The notes below the pieces were generated by a model. The model did not search any database, was not told the DNA's origin, and worked only from the letters and a program-made list of their open reading frames with translations. From Gymnopilus junonius (lineage: Eukaryota; Basidiomycota; Agaricomycetes; Agaricales; Galerinaceae): a DNA stretch of 64,000 nt. Shown in pieces: positions 35,540 through 47,162 of this stretch (position 1 is its first letter; the number at the start of each line of letters is the position of its first letter). The stretch covers positions 94,954 to 158,953 of the forward strand of contig JADNYJ010000088.1 in the NCBI GenBank assembly GCA_015501075.1, written 5' to 3'. Made by a program: the position numbers and the translations under genes.

Positions 35540-37896
35540 GAAAGAGGTATCAACGACGGTGGCGATGATTCGCCGACATGCAATTCTGTTCCAGTGAAAA
35601 GTTTTTTTAGTCAGGTGTCATAGCTATAAATGCGAAAGAGCGTGGGGGACTGACACCAGAAAATGGGAATTTGGTGATGGTTTACTCCGCACCGATCACG
35701 TTTATGATTGCTGCCGGCCTTGGACGGCTGTGATATCGTTACAGTTGCAGATTCTGTCGCTGGCTTGGAATTAGCAATTAGAACCCATCGTAAGAATGCT
35801 CCGAAGAAGCTTTGGGGGACCAGATTGAAAACGAAGGAATTTCTGGCAGAAAGAAGTTTGGTGCTTTTTTGCATAGGGTCTCAAAGAAACTGGGGTAAGG
35901 CCTGGTGTCATTCTAGCGTTAATTGCTTCATCGATACATCTAGCTCCAGTTTGGACATGTTCCAACGATTGAGCGGCCAAAAAAGGTTACATCTCATCGA
36001 AACACGATGAGAGAGGAGAGAGCATGTTATTATTAGCGCTCTCTTGACCATCAGTGATACGCCAGTCGCTAAAGAGGTTCCCGGAGTTCGCACAGCCACC
36101 GTTGAAGTGATACTACCAGCCCCAGACAAGAACATTTATCCAAGCGAAAGCGTCCCAAGCAAAGGCAAGGTGGTTGAAGAGACGTCTCTGACGGCATACT
36201 CAACACAATGGGAGCCGAATACGACAGAAAAGGCATCGAAGTTTAACAAAAGAGACGAAGGTTTTCGTCCTAACTCGATTGGGCTGGTTGGAAGGTTAAT
36301 AAAAGTCTAAAATTGCACAAAATTCCATAGTGGGCATGAGGCGACACAGAGCGCATTATACGGAAGGATATGCGAAGTATTTTATCCAACACTTTCAAGA
36401 AGGTCGTCTGAAGTATAGTTCCACGAGCAGGAGGAGGTTTAGGCTCCATCAAACGCGACCAGGATCAACCGACGAAGTAATAAGCGATTCGCATTCCCTA
36501 ACAAGTGCGTAGCACGAACACGAGAGATCCCTAGAACAATTGGGAGGAAGAGAGAAGGAAAGAAGAAGAAGTGATTGGTAAACCCCCGTGGAGGGCACTG
36601 CCTACACGCATCGTGACCGCGGCCGCTAACGTCCGATAGCAGGAAGGGAAAACTGAAAGACTTCGTCACCGTATTAGCCTCGTACTGTAATAAAGAACGA
36701 TATACCACATATGACACTGTACTCTTGCGTGTCTGTTCCGTTTACCCCCCCCTGGACGTTCGCCCATCAGCCACAGCCATCCGACAAAATTGATGTTGCA
36801 ATTTCAAATTTGTGTAAGACCTGGCCCAAGGGTACTATCGAGGTTATGAGGAGAGCATAGCGATTCCATTTCGCGAGCTTTTGAGCCGGAATGGAAAAGG
36901 TGCCCACCCTTGGGCAAGATAATGGTGATCATAGGTACCAGTCAGGTTGTCGACTTCGCTGCATGATTCAAATTTCAAATTGGCACAGCCCCTACGCCCC
37001 GTGGTTCAAATACAACCACATACATCCAACGGAACTCCGACGGCCCCGAAGAATAACTCGACATCAATTCTCTCTTTTCGACATTCACTACGCCTTTTTC
37101 ATCGTTCCAGTAGTGCCCATACCTTGCCTCGGTATTCAAGCCCAGGTCTTCCGAGGTCCTTATTGTTATTCTCAAACTAGCTCAGCTCGTCTTCTTACCA
37201 CTGTACGCTTTATCTTGCTGCTTTCACGTCCCTGCTCTTGTAGGGATTGCGTCATTTCCATAGCCTGCGCCTTCTCCCATCCGAAAGACAATTTGGCGTA
37301 ACCTCTTGCAAGCTCTGAATGTTTCATCCGCCCAACATAATTCTTGATACACTTCGTCACCTGCTGATCGAGTTTTCCCTGACTGTTTGCTTTGGGATGA
37401 GTGTTCTTCTTTCCATTTGAAAGTGGCTTAGCTTGTCCCCTTAGCTCTGAGCCTGTTTATCTCATCATTCTGGTGGAGATTACGACATGTATACTAGTGG
37501 TCCAATTCCTCTTTCGTCTTGAATCATCAAATTTGCTCTCCATCGTCACGGTTCAATTGCCTCTTCCCCAATACGAAACTCGCCCTTTTCTGCCCATATT
37601 CAACTCACCGTATATATGTTTGGGCAACTCACTGCCAAGTTTCTGGCGCCATGGCGCCCCCCTTTGAATTCTCTTGTAATTGATTATGATATGCAATCAA
37701 TGTGCAGGTTGCCTCATTTTGAAATGCCTGCAGGGCTCTCGGCGCTTCGTCTGGTTCATCTCGATGAGGTTACCTTTTATTCTGAATTCTAGAGAGTCCC
37801 CCAATCTCTCTTTTTTTAAATCCATTTATTGTCCGTTGGGGCCGAGCCCTATGTCAGACGTGTGCTACAGTGGTTCTATCTAATGGTATGTTCTAT
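35540..37896. other. intergenic, no recognisable gene
   Basis: ORFs up to about 136 codons (for example plus-strand 36891-37301) have no recognisable domain. No RNA gene or repeat array seen. Confidence 0.35.
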
Positions 37897-38299
37897 CTAT
37901 GTCTCCAATACTAAATCGACCATGTGAGCCTCCTTTGGAAGTCTACGGCGTTTGCTAGTAACACAAATATGGGATTGCTGTGGTGTAGTATAGGGAGTTA
38001 GGAGTGAGTGTGGTATTATTAGTTGTTGTATGGTAGGGGTCGGAGAATAGATAGATGAATAAATAGAGTCGGGCTGCTGTCTTACCCTCCTTGCTCCCTG
38101 CCCTCTCCGTCCTCCTTCTCCTTTGGTGGTGTCAGGTTGCCATGTGTTTCCTTGAACCGCCCTGTCTCTGCAATGTACTGCAGTAATGCTCGTAGGTGCT
38201 TCTTGTCTCCTAGTAGGTCTATGCCCACCTCTCGTCTGCCGATCTTTTTTCTGAGTCATTCCCGCTGGGGAGCATGTGCTGGGCACCAACACAGATAGT

Positions 38300-41200
38300 G
38301 TTTGGTAGTTTCTGGGCTCTCCTTGCAGCTCTAGCAGATTGGTGAGTCTGACTTCTTTATTCGATGGAGGTATGCTGCCAATGGTACATGGCCCATCCGC
38401 ATCTGAGCTAGGATACTTGCATGTCTGCACGGGAGGCCTTTGATGAGTTTCCTGAACTTGTTTGATGGGGTTGACAGGTCTATCTCTATCATCTTCTGAT
38501 ATCTGGGTAGCTTCCGGAATTGTTCAATATATCTCTTCTTTGCACATGCTTGTAGGTGCTGTTTGAGGGCACTTTTGCTGGCTGGCAGCCCTCCATGAGC
38601 CTTCAGTATTCCAAAATAGCCATTCAGGTTCTTTCTTCTCCTTCTGCTGCCTTCTTCACCTCCTTGTCTGCTTCCTCTCCACCCGGAATATCTCTGTGGC
38701 CTGGTATCCAGATGATATGCACTGTCAGCCCAGGGTGTCTTCTAACATGTCTCATAGATCCTTTGCACCTCTGCTATGATATAGCTCCCTGGTTTAGGTT
38801 TTCATTTCATATGTGTCCATATCAAGGCCTGGTTGTCCACAAAGATAAGTACATGTGCACCACTCAGGTCTGCTGTGTCACTTTGCAGGAGATGCATAGC
38901 CAGCATCTGTTCAACTGCATTGCCCTCATAGACTGTGTGGCATGTGGTGGGTCCCAGGTAGTGGCATGCAACCCACTTCTCCAGAAGCCATAGTTTAGTA
39001 CTGCTGATGCCCCAATTCCCTTGTCATGTCCTGACCCATCTGTGTAGATCCTCACATCTGCATCTAAGTCCTCATGCAGTTTAATCACCTCCTCCTTCAT
39101 TGCTGATATTATCACTTTCGGCAGTGACTGCCAGTGGGGTGGCTTGGCTATTGTGTCTATTGTCTCCACTCTTGTTCTCTGAATGTGACACATAATGAGA
39201 ATCTGGCTAATTGGAGATGGGTGCCATGCTGTGGTCTTTGTAGCTGCCCACTTTGCTGTGTTGTGGAGGGTGGTGGTCTGGGAGTGTGGCAATCCAGAGA
39301 CCAGCTGCCTGGCATCATTGCAGGATATACTCACACATTGGAACCATGTCTGCATGTGTGAGCAATAGGTCTGTCAGTGTTGATTTCAGGGCTCCCACTA
39401 CCTGCAGCGCCACTTGCTGTTGGACTTTTTCTAGCTTTCCTATCATTCCCCCTGCCCCAACTCACTTGCCTCCTCTTGTTTGTCCTTCTGCCACTGCTGC
39501 TGAGCACCAAATATCCACTGCATACAACATGCTGGCCATTGCCACTGCATAGAACATCCTCCTTGCCATCTCCCCTTCCATTCCTTCGCATTTTTTGATA
39601 GTCACCTAACCTGGGTTACCCACTTTGCCCTTTCCCTACAGCAGGAAGTGCATGCTTCTGGAAGTGCAGTTCATTGTCTACTATCACTCCAAGAAATTTG
39701 TGGTGTTTTGCACTAGTTACTATGTTCCCATTGTCCAGCTGGACTTCAAATGTTGGCTACTTTATCTTCTTCCTTGGCCTGGTTGGGTCCTCTATCATCT
39801 TGCATGTGAGCCCTAAACACCCGAACTTGTCATATTCATATCCAGAAAAGTGGGTCCTCACCTATTCTCCTGGTCCACCATTTCTTCAGAAGAGTGTTGT
39901 CATTTTTTGTGCTGCTATTTCCAGGTTCTTCACTGATGTCGCACACATTGCATCATCAGCAAAATTTGTTGCCAGTTCATCTGTGTGCCCCTCCGACTCT
40001 CTGATTTGGCTTGCATTGTAGAAACGGTAATAGATAAGTTGCACCCTTGGTCTAGTCCATTGTTGACAGGTATTGGCTGGGACTTGAAGTTGTCAAAGGA
40101 GATAACTGTTGACTGACCTGCCATCTTTGCTCCTGTCCAATCTGTATACTTCTTCAGTATGCCTGCATTGTGCATATCATGTTGTAGTACTGGTACAACT
40201 GTGTTTGGGAAGGCTCCTTTGACATCTAGAAAGACTACCACCACTTCCTCTTCTTTCCTCCATGCCCTCTTTGTAAAATCCATCAGCATATGCAGGAAAT
40301 CTGTCATTGTGCATCCCGGCCATCCTCCAAACTGCCACTTTTGTAATATCCCAGTTTCTCTGTATAATATTCCAGGATTTCTTTTATACAGGCTGACAGC
40401 AACTGCAAAACATCCAACAGTGCAATTGGGTGATATGCACCTGGGATGGTGTAGTCTGCCTTTCCTTGTTTCCACAGAACTACTATATTGAAGTGCGTCC
40501 ATCAGTCTGGGTAGTGCATTAGGTCAAAGGTCCCCCAGTAGATGTGTCCAAGATGTGGAGCCAGCATATCTGCACAGTGTGTGAGGACTGAGTTTGAGAT
40601 CTCATTCAATCCCAGTGCCTTGTATGGATTCAGCCTCCTTGCTACCCTTTCTATTTGCATGTCAGTCACTTCCTCAAATTGGAATGCTGGTGCTGGATAT
40701 TGGTGCTCCTGTGGTATGTTAGCATTTGGCAGTGGGTCATAGAAGAAGGCCTTGTGTAGCATGCAACTCTTTTCTTCATTGTCTCATACTTTTATTGGGT
40801 TTCCATTGGCATCCTTCCCCTTGAGTGCTGGAATTCTTGACCTCCCACCATCTGTTGCTGGTCCTGTAACAAACCAGTGTGCATTCCAAATTGTCTTCAC
40901 ATTTATGCCCTCCTTGAAGGCCTCCCAGTGGTCCTTTTTTGTTATGCACTTGAGATTTGTGTATTCATTCTGCTGCTGCCTTGCCTCCTCGTGCGAAGGG
41001 TGTAGTGGTCCCTTCTGAACTCATATGACTTTCTTTGTGCCCCTCTCATCTGCAACCATGCTTTCCGCAGCTCCTCTGTCCACCATCTCTTCTTGTGGGG
41101 TGACAGTCTTCTTGTGGTACCATCTTTTTGACTGTCCTCAAAACTGCTTCTTCCAACTCCTGCAAGACCATGTCCAATTCCTCTGCTGTCCTCAGATGCC

Positions 41201-42072
41201 TCGGCACTGGTAGGTCCTTCAACTCTCCCTCCAACTCTTTCCGAAAAGCCTCCCAATCTGTCCCCATAGTTTCTTGGTTGCAACCTGTCTGCCAGTGGCA
41301 TTGGGAAATCGACTGTTGTTGTGATCGGATAGTGGTCGGCCTTGTCTGGCCTGTCTGCTGGGGATGTGTCACACTGGATGATCCACTCCACTGTGTTCGA
41401 GGAGCAAAAGACATTGTCAGGCTGTGTGTGATTGCCATGTGAGTTTTCAATTGTAGGTATGTCTTTTGGCAGCACCATCTGCATGTCATAGCTTGCAAGT
41501 AGGTCAATTAATTCCTCTGCTTTCGCTAGTGCAGCAGCTGTGAACAGCTGGCTGTTTCTTTCATCGTTCCACATTGGGTGATGTCAGTTGAAGTCCCCCA
41601 GCCATAAATCCCCTTCCCATTCTCTTCTTTCCCTTCTCACTTGCCCCTCCTGATGCCCTCTGAAGTGTCTTTCTAGGTTCTCCACTGTCTCTGAGTGTTG
41701 GCAGTCATTGTAGATGTTATAGACATTTAATGCCCCTACTCCTCCTGTGAACCAGATTGTGATCACATCATTTGTATCCACCTCTATCTGTGTCCAGGCA
41801 TTCATTGACAGCCTTTCATGCACCAGTGTCAGTGCCCTTGGCACTTTATCCTCCTCTTGTTCCTCTTGTTCCACTTGTCTATAACTGGTTGGCAGGACCA
41901 CATTCCATGCCGGTGTTGCCCTTGTTAGTTCCTGGAAGTCAAAGTGGGGTTCCTGCAAACAGATAATATCATATTGTTGCTCCATCACATGTAAGGTTGT
42001 CATCTGCACATCCCAAGACTTCCTTGCATTTTGCTGCCAGATCTGTAGCTGGTATCCTTCTGTGTCAGTCAT
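38300..42072 (-). pseudogene. LINE ORF2: endonuclease, reverse transcriptase, RNase H
   Basis: Starts at 42072 with MTDTEGYQLQIWQQNARKSW, then YDIICLQEPHFDF (endonuclease active-site E) and WLGDFN with HHPMWND-like text after it (catalytic D and N). Reverse transcriptase motifs are LNPYKALGLNEISNSVLTHC, VVFLDVKGAFPNTV (motif A), NGLDQGCNLS (motif B) and FADDAMCATSVKN (motif C, FADD). RNase H shows VRIYTDGSGHDKGIGASAV. The C-terminal zinc motif reads CKESPETTKHYLCWCPAH. At least four frameshifts separate these blocks. It would copy element RNA into DNA at a nicked target; as read here it cannot be translated in one piece. Confidence 0.8.
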
Positions 42073-42364
42073 TGTAAATGACTTGTCCCTTGGTTGGCTT
42101 CAGCCTCTTGCAGCAGCTGGCCTGGTTGAAAGTAGTTGTCTAACCTTGACTGTCTGCCCTCTGTCCGGGTTCAGAGCGCTGTGTTTGTGAACTCCCCATG
42201 GCCTGTGTCTGCATTGGCCCTGATTGTGTTGCAGTTTGGTTGCCTATGTGTCGCTTTGTTGCTTGGGCTTCCCTCTCACTGGCTTTTGCCTGCTGTTTCC
42301 TCTGCCCCTGTAAGCGCTGTGGCTGCACAAAATCCTCCAGGCTCCTCATCCCTAGAGCCCCTCC

Positions 42365-42957
42365 CTATCTGTTGTCCTGTGCTGCTCTTGCTTGTGCCCC
42401 CACACTGCCTTGTCTAACTTGGTATTCTCTCATGTTTCCTGCCCATCTCCCTTTGTAGTCTCCCATGTCCAATGCATCCTCATGTCTTACCCAGGTCCAT
42501 TCTTCCTCTGATGGAAAGAACCTGTAGTTATTTTCTGGGTGCTTCCTTCTCAGTTCCTTCTTCACCTCCATGAACATCATACATCTTTTTCTGTCCCATG
42601 CTGCATGCTGGTAGGGGCATCCCATCTTCCTGCATGTGACACATTTGTAGTCCGCTGGTGTTGCTTTGCATGCTCCTGCTGGGTGTCCACATCCTGCACA
42701 GTTGGGACAAACTTCTGCAATACTGGGGCATTGATCTGCCATATGCCCAGGGTTGAGGAATTGGCATTTGTAGCATCACCTTGGATCCTCTTCCAACTTC
42801 CTCACCAGCAGCCACTTTCCTTGTACTACCAAGCCATTTTTCATAATCAGATTTGCTGTCTTCCTGTCCACCACTGTGAAGACTGCATGCCCAGCCTGCT
42901 GATCTGCCCTCCAGTGCTTTATGTCTCTCATCCACTGCCCCCACTGCTGGCACTGAC
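42365..42957 (-). pseudogene. LINE gag-like protein with zinc knuckles
   Basis: Two frames together give DLKHW-like text in KHWRADQQAGHAVFTVVDRK, ANLIMKNGLVVQGKWLLVRK and CYKCQFLNPGHMADQCP, then CPNCAGCGHPAGAC and CVTCRKMGCPYQHAAWDRKR. These CCHC-type knuckles follow an RRM-like part, the usual layout of LINE ORF1 proteins that bind the element's RNA. The N-terminal part is missing at the 42957 junction, and one frame change lies near 42780. The C-terminal stretch (PENNYRFFPSEEEWTWVRHE) is typical of fungal LINE ORF1 tails. Confidence 0.75.
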
Positions 42958-43362
42958 TAGTGTTTCCTTAAGAAACAGTAGCTAGGAAACACGTCATATG
43001 ACTTCCAATAAATGTTTATTTAGAAAACAAGAAAAGTATTTCTTTAGGAAAAAACAAGGGAAACTGAATTCGAGTTTCTGTCCTTTTTCTCATGTAATTA
43101 CCTTTCTTGTATCCTGTGGTGTTTTCTTTAGAAACAGTACAGAAATAGATAATATGTTTTCCTCCTGTTCCCTTTGTAAAAATTGGAAACTGTTTCTCAA
43201 GGTGTAGTCTCAAGAAATATCAACTATGTTTATTAGCCCTGTATCCTAAGTAAGTATTATTCCTGTATCTAAAATAAACAGAGAACGTGTTTCCAAAGGA
43301 AACAACAAGGTAATTAACAGCCAGGGCTGTTTTCTGTTTTTTTTTTCTAAAGTAAACAGTCA
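42958..43362. repeat. AT-rich repeat with many TTTCCTnnAGAAAC motifs, possible MITE
   Basis: The left edge has TGTTTCCTTAAGAAACAG and the right edge, reverse-complemented, CTGTTTACTTTAGAAA, a weak inverted match. Between them related strings recur in both orientations (TTTCTTTAGGAAAA, TTTTCTTTAGAAACAG, GGAAACTGTTTC, GGAAACAACAAGG). The first 35 bp also fold on themselves (GTGTTTCCT ... AGGAAACAC). No ORF of substance. It abuts the truncated 5' end of the LINE. No clear target duplication was found. Confidence 0.4.
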
Positions 43363-43422
43363 TCGACTCGCTCATCGACTCGATCATCATGTCGATGAGC
43401 AAGTTGATTTAGACGATGAATG

Positions 43423-43527
43423 ACTCAATGAGCGGGTCAATGACGATGCGCTCAGAGACATGCGTAACGATGTGAAGATAAATGCGTCGACTCGACTTGC
43501 AAATGCAATGAACGCGTCAACTCCAAA
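43423..43527 (+). repeat. direct repeat copy A
   Basis: ACTCAATGAGCGGGTCAATG, then GACGATGCGCTCAGAGACAT and onward through AAATGCGTCGACTCGACTTG. A diverged copy lies at 44608-44724 in the same orientation. The two match over about 100 bp with scattered C/T and G/A changes. Confidence 0.7.
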
Positions 43528-43589
43528 TGTCTCGAACTGCCCGCCCATACTTGGCCTTCCGCTCCCTCCAGTGTTGTCTTGGCGAGCCC

Positions 43590-44430
43590 CTCAACACTGA
43601 ATTCAACAAATTGACAAATCATTGACCATTCTGGACTGAGTGAGTAAGTTGCCTGTCTTCTCTCACCAATTTTCACTTGCTCAGCTATTCCACAGTCGAC
43701 ATCCACACCTCTGCCCCTTGTAGCACAAGATGATACCTTGGGTCGGCAAGGTAAGTTTCGTCTCGTTTTTTTGATGAGCAACATACACACCTGTGCCCAC
43801 ACCTCAGGTGCCAGCAGCCCCTCATCCACAGCTTGACCTAGCCACAAGAGGCTACACACAATCCATGGCCGGGTAGGTTCGCGGGAGGGATTTTGACTGA
43901 GAGGCAGGTAAGGAGTGTACCTTCTGCTGGCGCTGTCTCTCTGACATCCACTCACCTCTTTCTTTGTCTTTCTCCAAGTAACCTAGCCACCACGGTCTGC
44001 ATCTTCGACACCACTGGAAACAGCACCAGCACTGAGTCCAAGTCGAAGACGATTGGTTGGAGGGGCGTAAACGATGATAGCATGGGTCGGACACTTGGAA
44101 CGGTTGGTGACGGCGATGGCGTTGTGTGGAGGTTCACAGGGCGGGAGGAACCTTTATCGGAAAGGTAAGCGGACTGCCGTTTCTTGATAAACGACATTCA
44201 CCTTCTCGTCATAGCCCTACATATACCATCCTTCAAGGGCTCAGTCATCACCCCATTCAGAGCATCTGGCAGCATGACTTTCAAGTTGCGATGGAAGAGA
44301 TCGCGGCAACCATGAGTCGGGGAAGACTCATAGCATATGGGCAAGGTGAGTTTCGGTTCTTGGCCGTCATACTCTGCGGCTTACCTTTCTCTTTGCCAGT
44401 TCTTCTGTATCATGATACCTAAGCGGCGGT
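43590..44430 (+). CDS. candidate multi-exon gene, family unknown
   Basis: The stretch between the two direct repeats reads like short exons cut by introns that begin GTAAGTTT, GTAAGCGG and GTGAGTTT. The best exon block is about 43975-44165 with LATTVCIFDTTGNSTSTESK and GVVWRFTGREEPLSER, followed after an intron by YTILQGLSHHPIQSIWQHDF and QVAMEEIAATMSRGRLIAYG up to the donor at 44346. I do not recognise the family, no start codon is fixed, and the 5' part is unclear. Its intron-rich style resembles the repeated exon modules at 46-47 kb. Confidence 0.3.
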
Positions 44431-44607
44431 GAGAGAATAGGTAAGCCCGCTGCTTTCTCTTGCTAATTGTAATGCTTACCTTCAGTACAGAATCTGTCGA
44501 TGGGCCCAACATAGTCGCCTCGCTCGCCTTGCTTCCAGAAATCAAAATTTTCTGTTTGGGAGGCCACCAATGCCGGAACTCGTGTACCTGCCCTTCAAGA
44601 TGATGGA

Positions 44608-44724
44608 CTACTCAACGAGCAGGTCGATGACGATGCGCTCAGAGACACGCGTAACGACGCGAAGGTAAATGCGTCGACTCAACTGGCAAACGCGATGAAT
44701 GCGGAAAAGAGCACGTCAACTCGA
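44608..44724 (+). repeat. direct repeat copy B
   Basis: ACTCAACGAGCAGGTCGATG, then GACGATGCGCTCAGAGACAC and onward through AAATGCGTCGACTCAACTGG. Copy A is at 43423-43527. Copy B keeps CpG at several positions where copy A has TG or CA, and carries a short insertion near its end. Confidence 0.7.
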
Positions 44725-44889
44725 AAAAAATCGATTTTCTCCTTAATTACAAACAACCGGCCATCGACGAGGCGCCGAATTCTCCAGTGATGAAGCTTAA
44801 GGCGTATAGGGAGGCAGAGGGGTCACGAATCACCCTAAAATCCATGAATTTCATGGACAAAAAAGAAAGATTCAATAATAACTCACCAG

Positions 44890-45180
44890 CACATCTTCTG
44901 ATGTTCCCTGCTCCTCCTCCTCCTGCCTCAAGCTCTATCCCCTCCATATCCTCCTCCTCCATCCTAGTTCTTCTAGCTGGGCTGTAGTAGTAAAGCCCTA
45001 AAACTACAGCTAAGGCAACTACAGGATTCTGTAAGATTTTAGTACCCAAGATTGTTTGAAGGCTCACCAAAGACAACCAGTACTATGATGGTTGATATCA
45101 GAGCATTCACAGAGGGTTGCATAGTAAGGATAGCTTGTGTGTAAGCAGAGGGTGTAGTGGTAGTGGTGGTAATGGTTGAT
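44890..45180 (-). CDS. possible small membrane protein fragment
   Basis: On the minus strand a Thr-rich run encoded near 45175-45140 leads to SVNALISTIIVLVVF, a membrane-helix-like stretch; after a GTGAGC...TTACAG interval comes NPVVALAVVLGLYYYSPARR, a second helix, and then RMEEEDMEGIELEAGGGGAG and a GTGAGT donor. The two parts do not join in one frame with the splice sites I can see. I do not recognise it and give it low weight. Confidence 0.25.
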
Positions 45181-45992
45181 GAAGTTGGTAAATGAATACA
45201 AACATTGCAGCATTAAGCTCCATCAGCCAGCTTTTCCTTCACATTTTTCTCTTGTGTTTTTTGCTCCTTTTCTTCTCTTCGTCCTTTCTTCATCTTTTTC
45301 TCTTTCTCTTCATGCTTTTTTCGCGGGTTCCTTTCTTACTCTGTGATGTGGCCATGATACTGATAGTCGCCATTTTCCCTACGGCAAGCCAGCCTACCCT
45401 TACTCTCACCTTGTCAGCCTCGAAATTGACATGTGGCTGTTGAGATGAAATATTGTTCACTGACTTGGTATGCCATTTCTAGAAAGGGTATACTTGATGA
45501 ATTATATTGGATCATATCAAACTGTAGTACTTCGTCGCGTCGCGTCTGAACACTAATCTGAGTTTGCTCAACACCGGCATTATCTGGGGTTACATCATCC
45601 TCATCTACTTTGTCGCCTTCAGCTCATCACCTGCGGTGTAGTTGCATGCCTCAATGGTTATGGCTGGAGGGAATCCGGCATAATCGGCACCTTAATGAGT
45701 TTGTAAAGGGTGTGTCTTTTAATATTGCAGTGTACTCCAAATCGCGTCTTCTATAGGATTCTATGCGTCGAGGTAAGTTTTTTCTCATTTACTCCCTTCT
45801 CCTTCTCATCCTCAACGCAACCATTCAGGGCGACTCCACCATTCGCCACGACGTCCTCGACACCTTCAGCATCGCGTTAAGACATTCTGCATGCGTTGGT
45901 GGGCAGATCACCCTCAACAAAACCCTTCCAGCACCTTCGGTGATTTGTCACCATACCGTCTTCCATACGACACCCAGCCCTCAAGAGCACAA

Positions 45993-46155
45993 GCAGTGAT
46001 CGTGACTACTTCATGTAGTGTCGAGATCTCTATGTTCCGAGTTGCCAACGACCTGCGATGGGGAAATGGAGGGTTGAGATACGCAGAGAGGAGCTGATGA
46101 CGAGGAATGGAGGTATAGGTGGGTTGGAGGGGTGTGCAGGCCGCCGACTCCTGTC
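45993..46155 (+). repeat. exon-module repeat, unit 1
   Basis: First of four diverged copies of a module whose coding frame reads VEISMFRVANDLRW and ends near the DNA string GACTCCTGTC. A GTAAGT donor-like site follows at about 46181. The frame is interrupted by stops, so this copy is decayed. Confidence 0.6.
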
Positions 46156-46326
46156 GTTTCCCTATGCTGGATGATCTGGTGGTAAGTCACGGTAGAAATC
46201 ATCGTTTCTGACTCGCTTACTTACCTGTCTTTCATCAGCTTATCTCTCTTCCATCACCCATCACCTCTCTCTTCATCTCAATGTCACGGTGCCGCCTTCC
46301 AGTCATTACCCAGTTGTCAAGCGCAG

Positions 46327-46474
46327 AGGCAACAATCACAACTACTTCCTGTAGTCGAGAACCATGCGTTCCGACTCGACTAAGGCCTGGAGTGGGGCTG
46401 CACAGGATGTGCTTAGGATGCGCGAGGAACTCAGAGGGGGTTAGGAGGGGCATGCACGCAACTGACTCCTGTGC
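46327..46474 (+). repeat. exon-module repeat, unit 2
   Basis: Second copy. It shares ACTACTTCxTGTAGTxTCGAG-type sequence with unit 1 and reads VENHAFRLD in the same frame before stops. It ends in GACTCCTGTGC and is followed by a GTAAGT site at about 46528. Confidence 0.6.
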
Positions 46475-46664
46475 TCCAGTCCTCTTCCTGCGCCGTTCCT
46501 CCATCTCTGCGCAGCTGGTACGGATGTGGTAAGTGTCTGTCGATCTCAGGTTGCCTTATTCACTCACCGATCCTGTCTCTCTAGCTCATCATTTTCCTCC
46601 ACCTCCCACCTCGCCTTGCCACCCCAGAACCACTTTCCATCCGTCATCTAGTCCCCAAGGGCTT

Positions 46665-46815
46665 CGCCAGCAGATTGTCGAGATATACGCGTTCCGAGTC
46701 GACTACAGGCTTCAGTGTATATATAAGGAGTACGGTCGGCACAGGAGGGGCTGAGGATGCGGGAGAAATCTACAGGCAGTTTGAAGGGGTTTGCACTCCG
46801 CCACTGACTCCTGTC
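46665..46815 (+). repeat. exon-module repeat, unit 3
   Basis: Third copy, reading QIVEIYAFRVDYRLQCIYKE and ending in ACTGACTCCTGTC. It is followed by a GTGAGT site at about 46871. Confidence 0.6.
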
Positions 46816-46959
46816 AGTAGTGTGTCTCTTCTGATGGTGTGAAGGGGCGTGCTGAAGTTGGGTAGGATGTGGTGAGTAGCGAGTCGCCTCAGATCGTCAC
46901 CCACGTACTCACCTTTCCTTTACCAATTCATTTCGGCTGTGGACAGCGGTCTCAACTAT

Positions 46960-47138
46960 TTCCAGCCGAGATCTACGTGTACAAGTTCGCCATGGACCTG
47001 CAATGGGTGTACGAGAGGTCAAACAATATGCAAGGAGATGAGGACACAGAAGGGACTCACAAGTGGTTTGAAGGAGCGTCCCCGCTGCCACCAACTCCTG
47101 TATACCGAGCCTCTCTTCTGGCGGCATACAGTGCAGTA
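46960..47138 (+). repeat. exon-module repeat, unit 4 (best preserved)
   Basis: Fourth copy, open for its whole length: AEIYVYKFAMDLQWVYERSN, then GTHKWFEGASPLPPTPVYRA and SLLAAYSA, with GTAAGT directly after it at 47139. Spacing between units is about 300-340 bp. Function unknown. Confidence 0.6.
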
Positions 47139-47162
47139 AGTGAAAATCTATCACCTTTGTGA

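Larger units (their letters stand above)
37897..42957 (-). mobile_element. LINE-type non-LTR retrotransposon, 5'-truncated and decayed
   Basis: On the minus strand the parts of a two-ORF LINE follow in order: a gag-like region with zinc knuckles (42957-42365), an apurinic-type endonuclease (42072 to about 41300), a linker, reverse transcriptase (about 40760-39850), RNase H (about 39060-38870) and a C-terminal CxxC...H...C motif (KHYLCWCPAH near 38290). RNase H plus an endonuclease domain suits the Tad1-like LINEs of fungi. Frameshifts and stops occur throughout, so the copy is dead. The gag region has no start codon and breaks off at 42957 next to another repeat, which indicates 5' truncation. 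The 3' end near 37900 shows no long A-tail. Confidence 0.85.

Noticed and set aside
42136..42985. Plus-strand ORFs of 86-148 codons
   Set aside because: They are antisense to the LINE gag region, whose zinc knuckles are clear on the minus strand.
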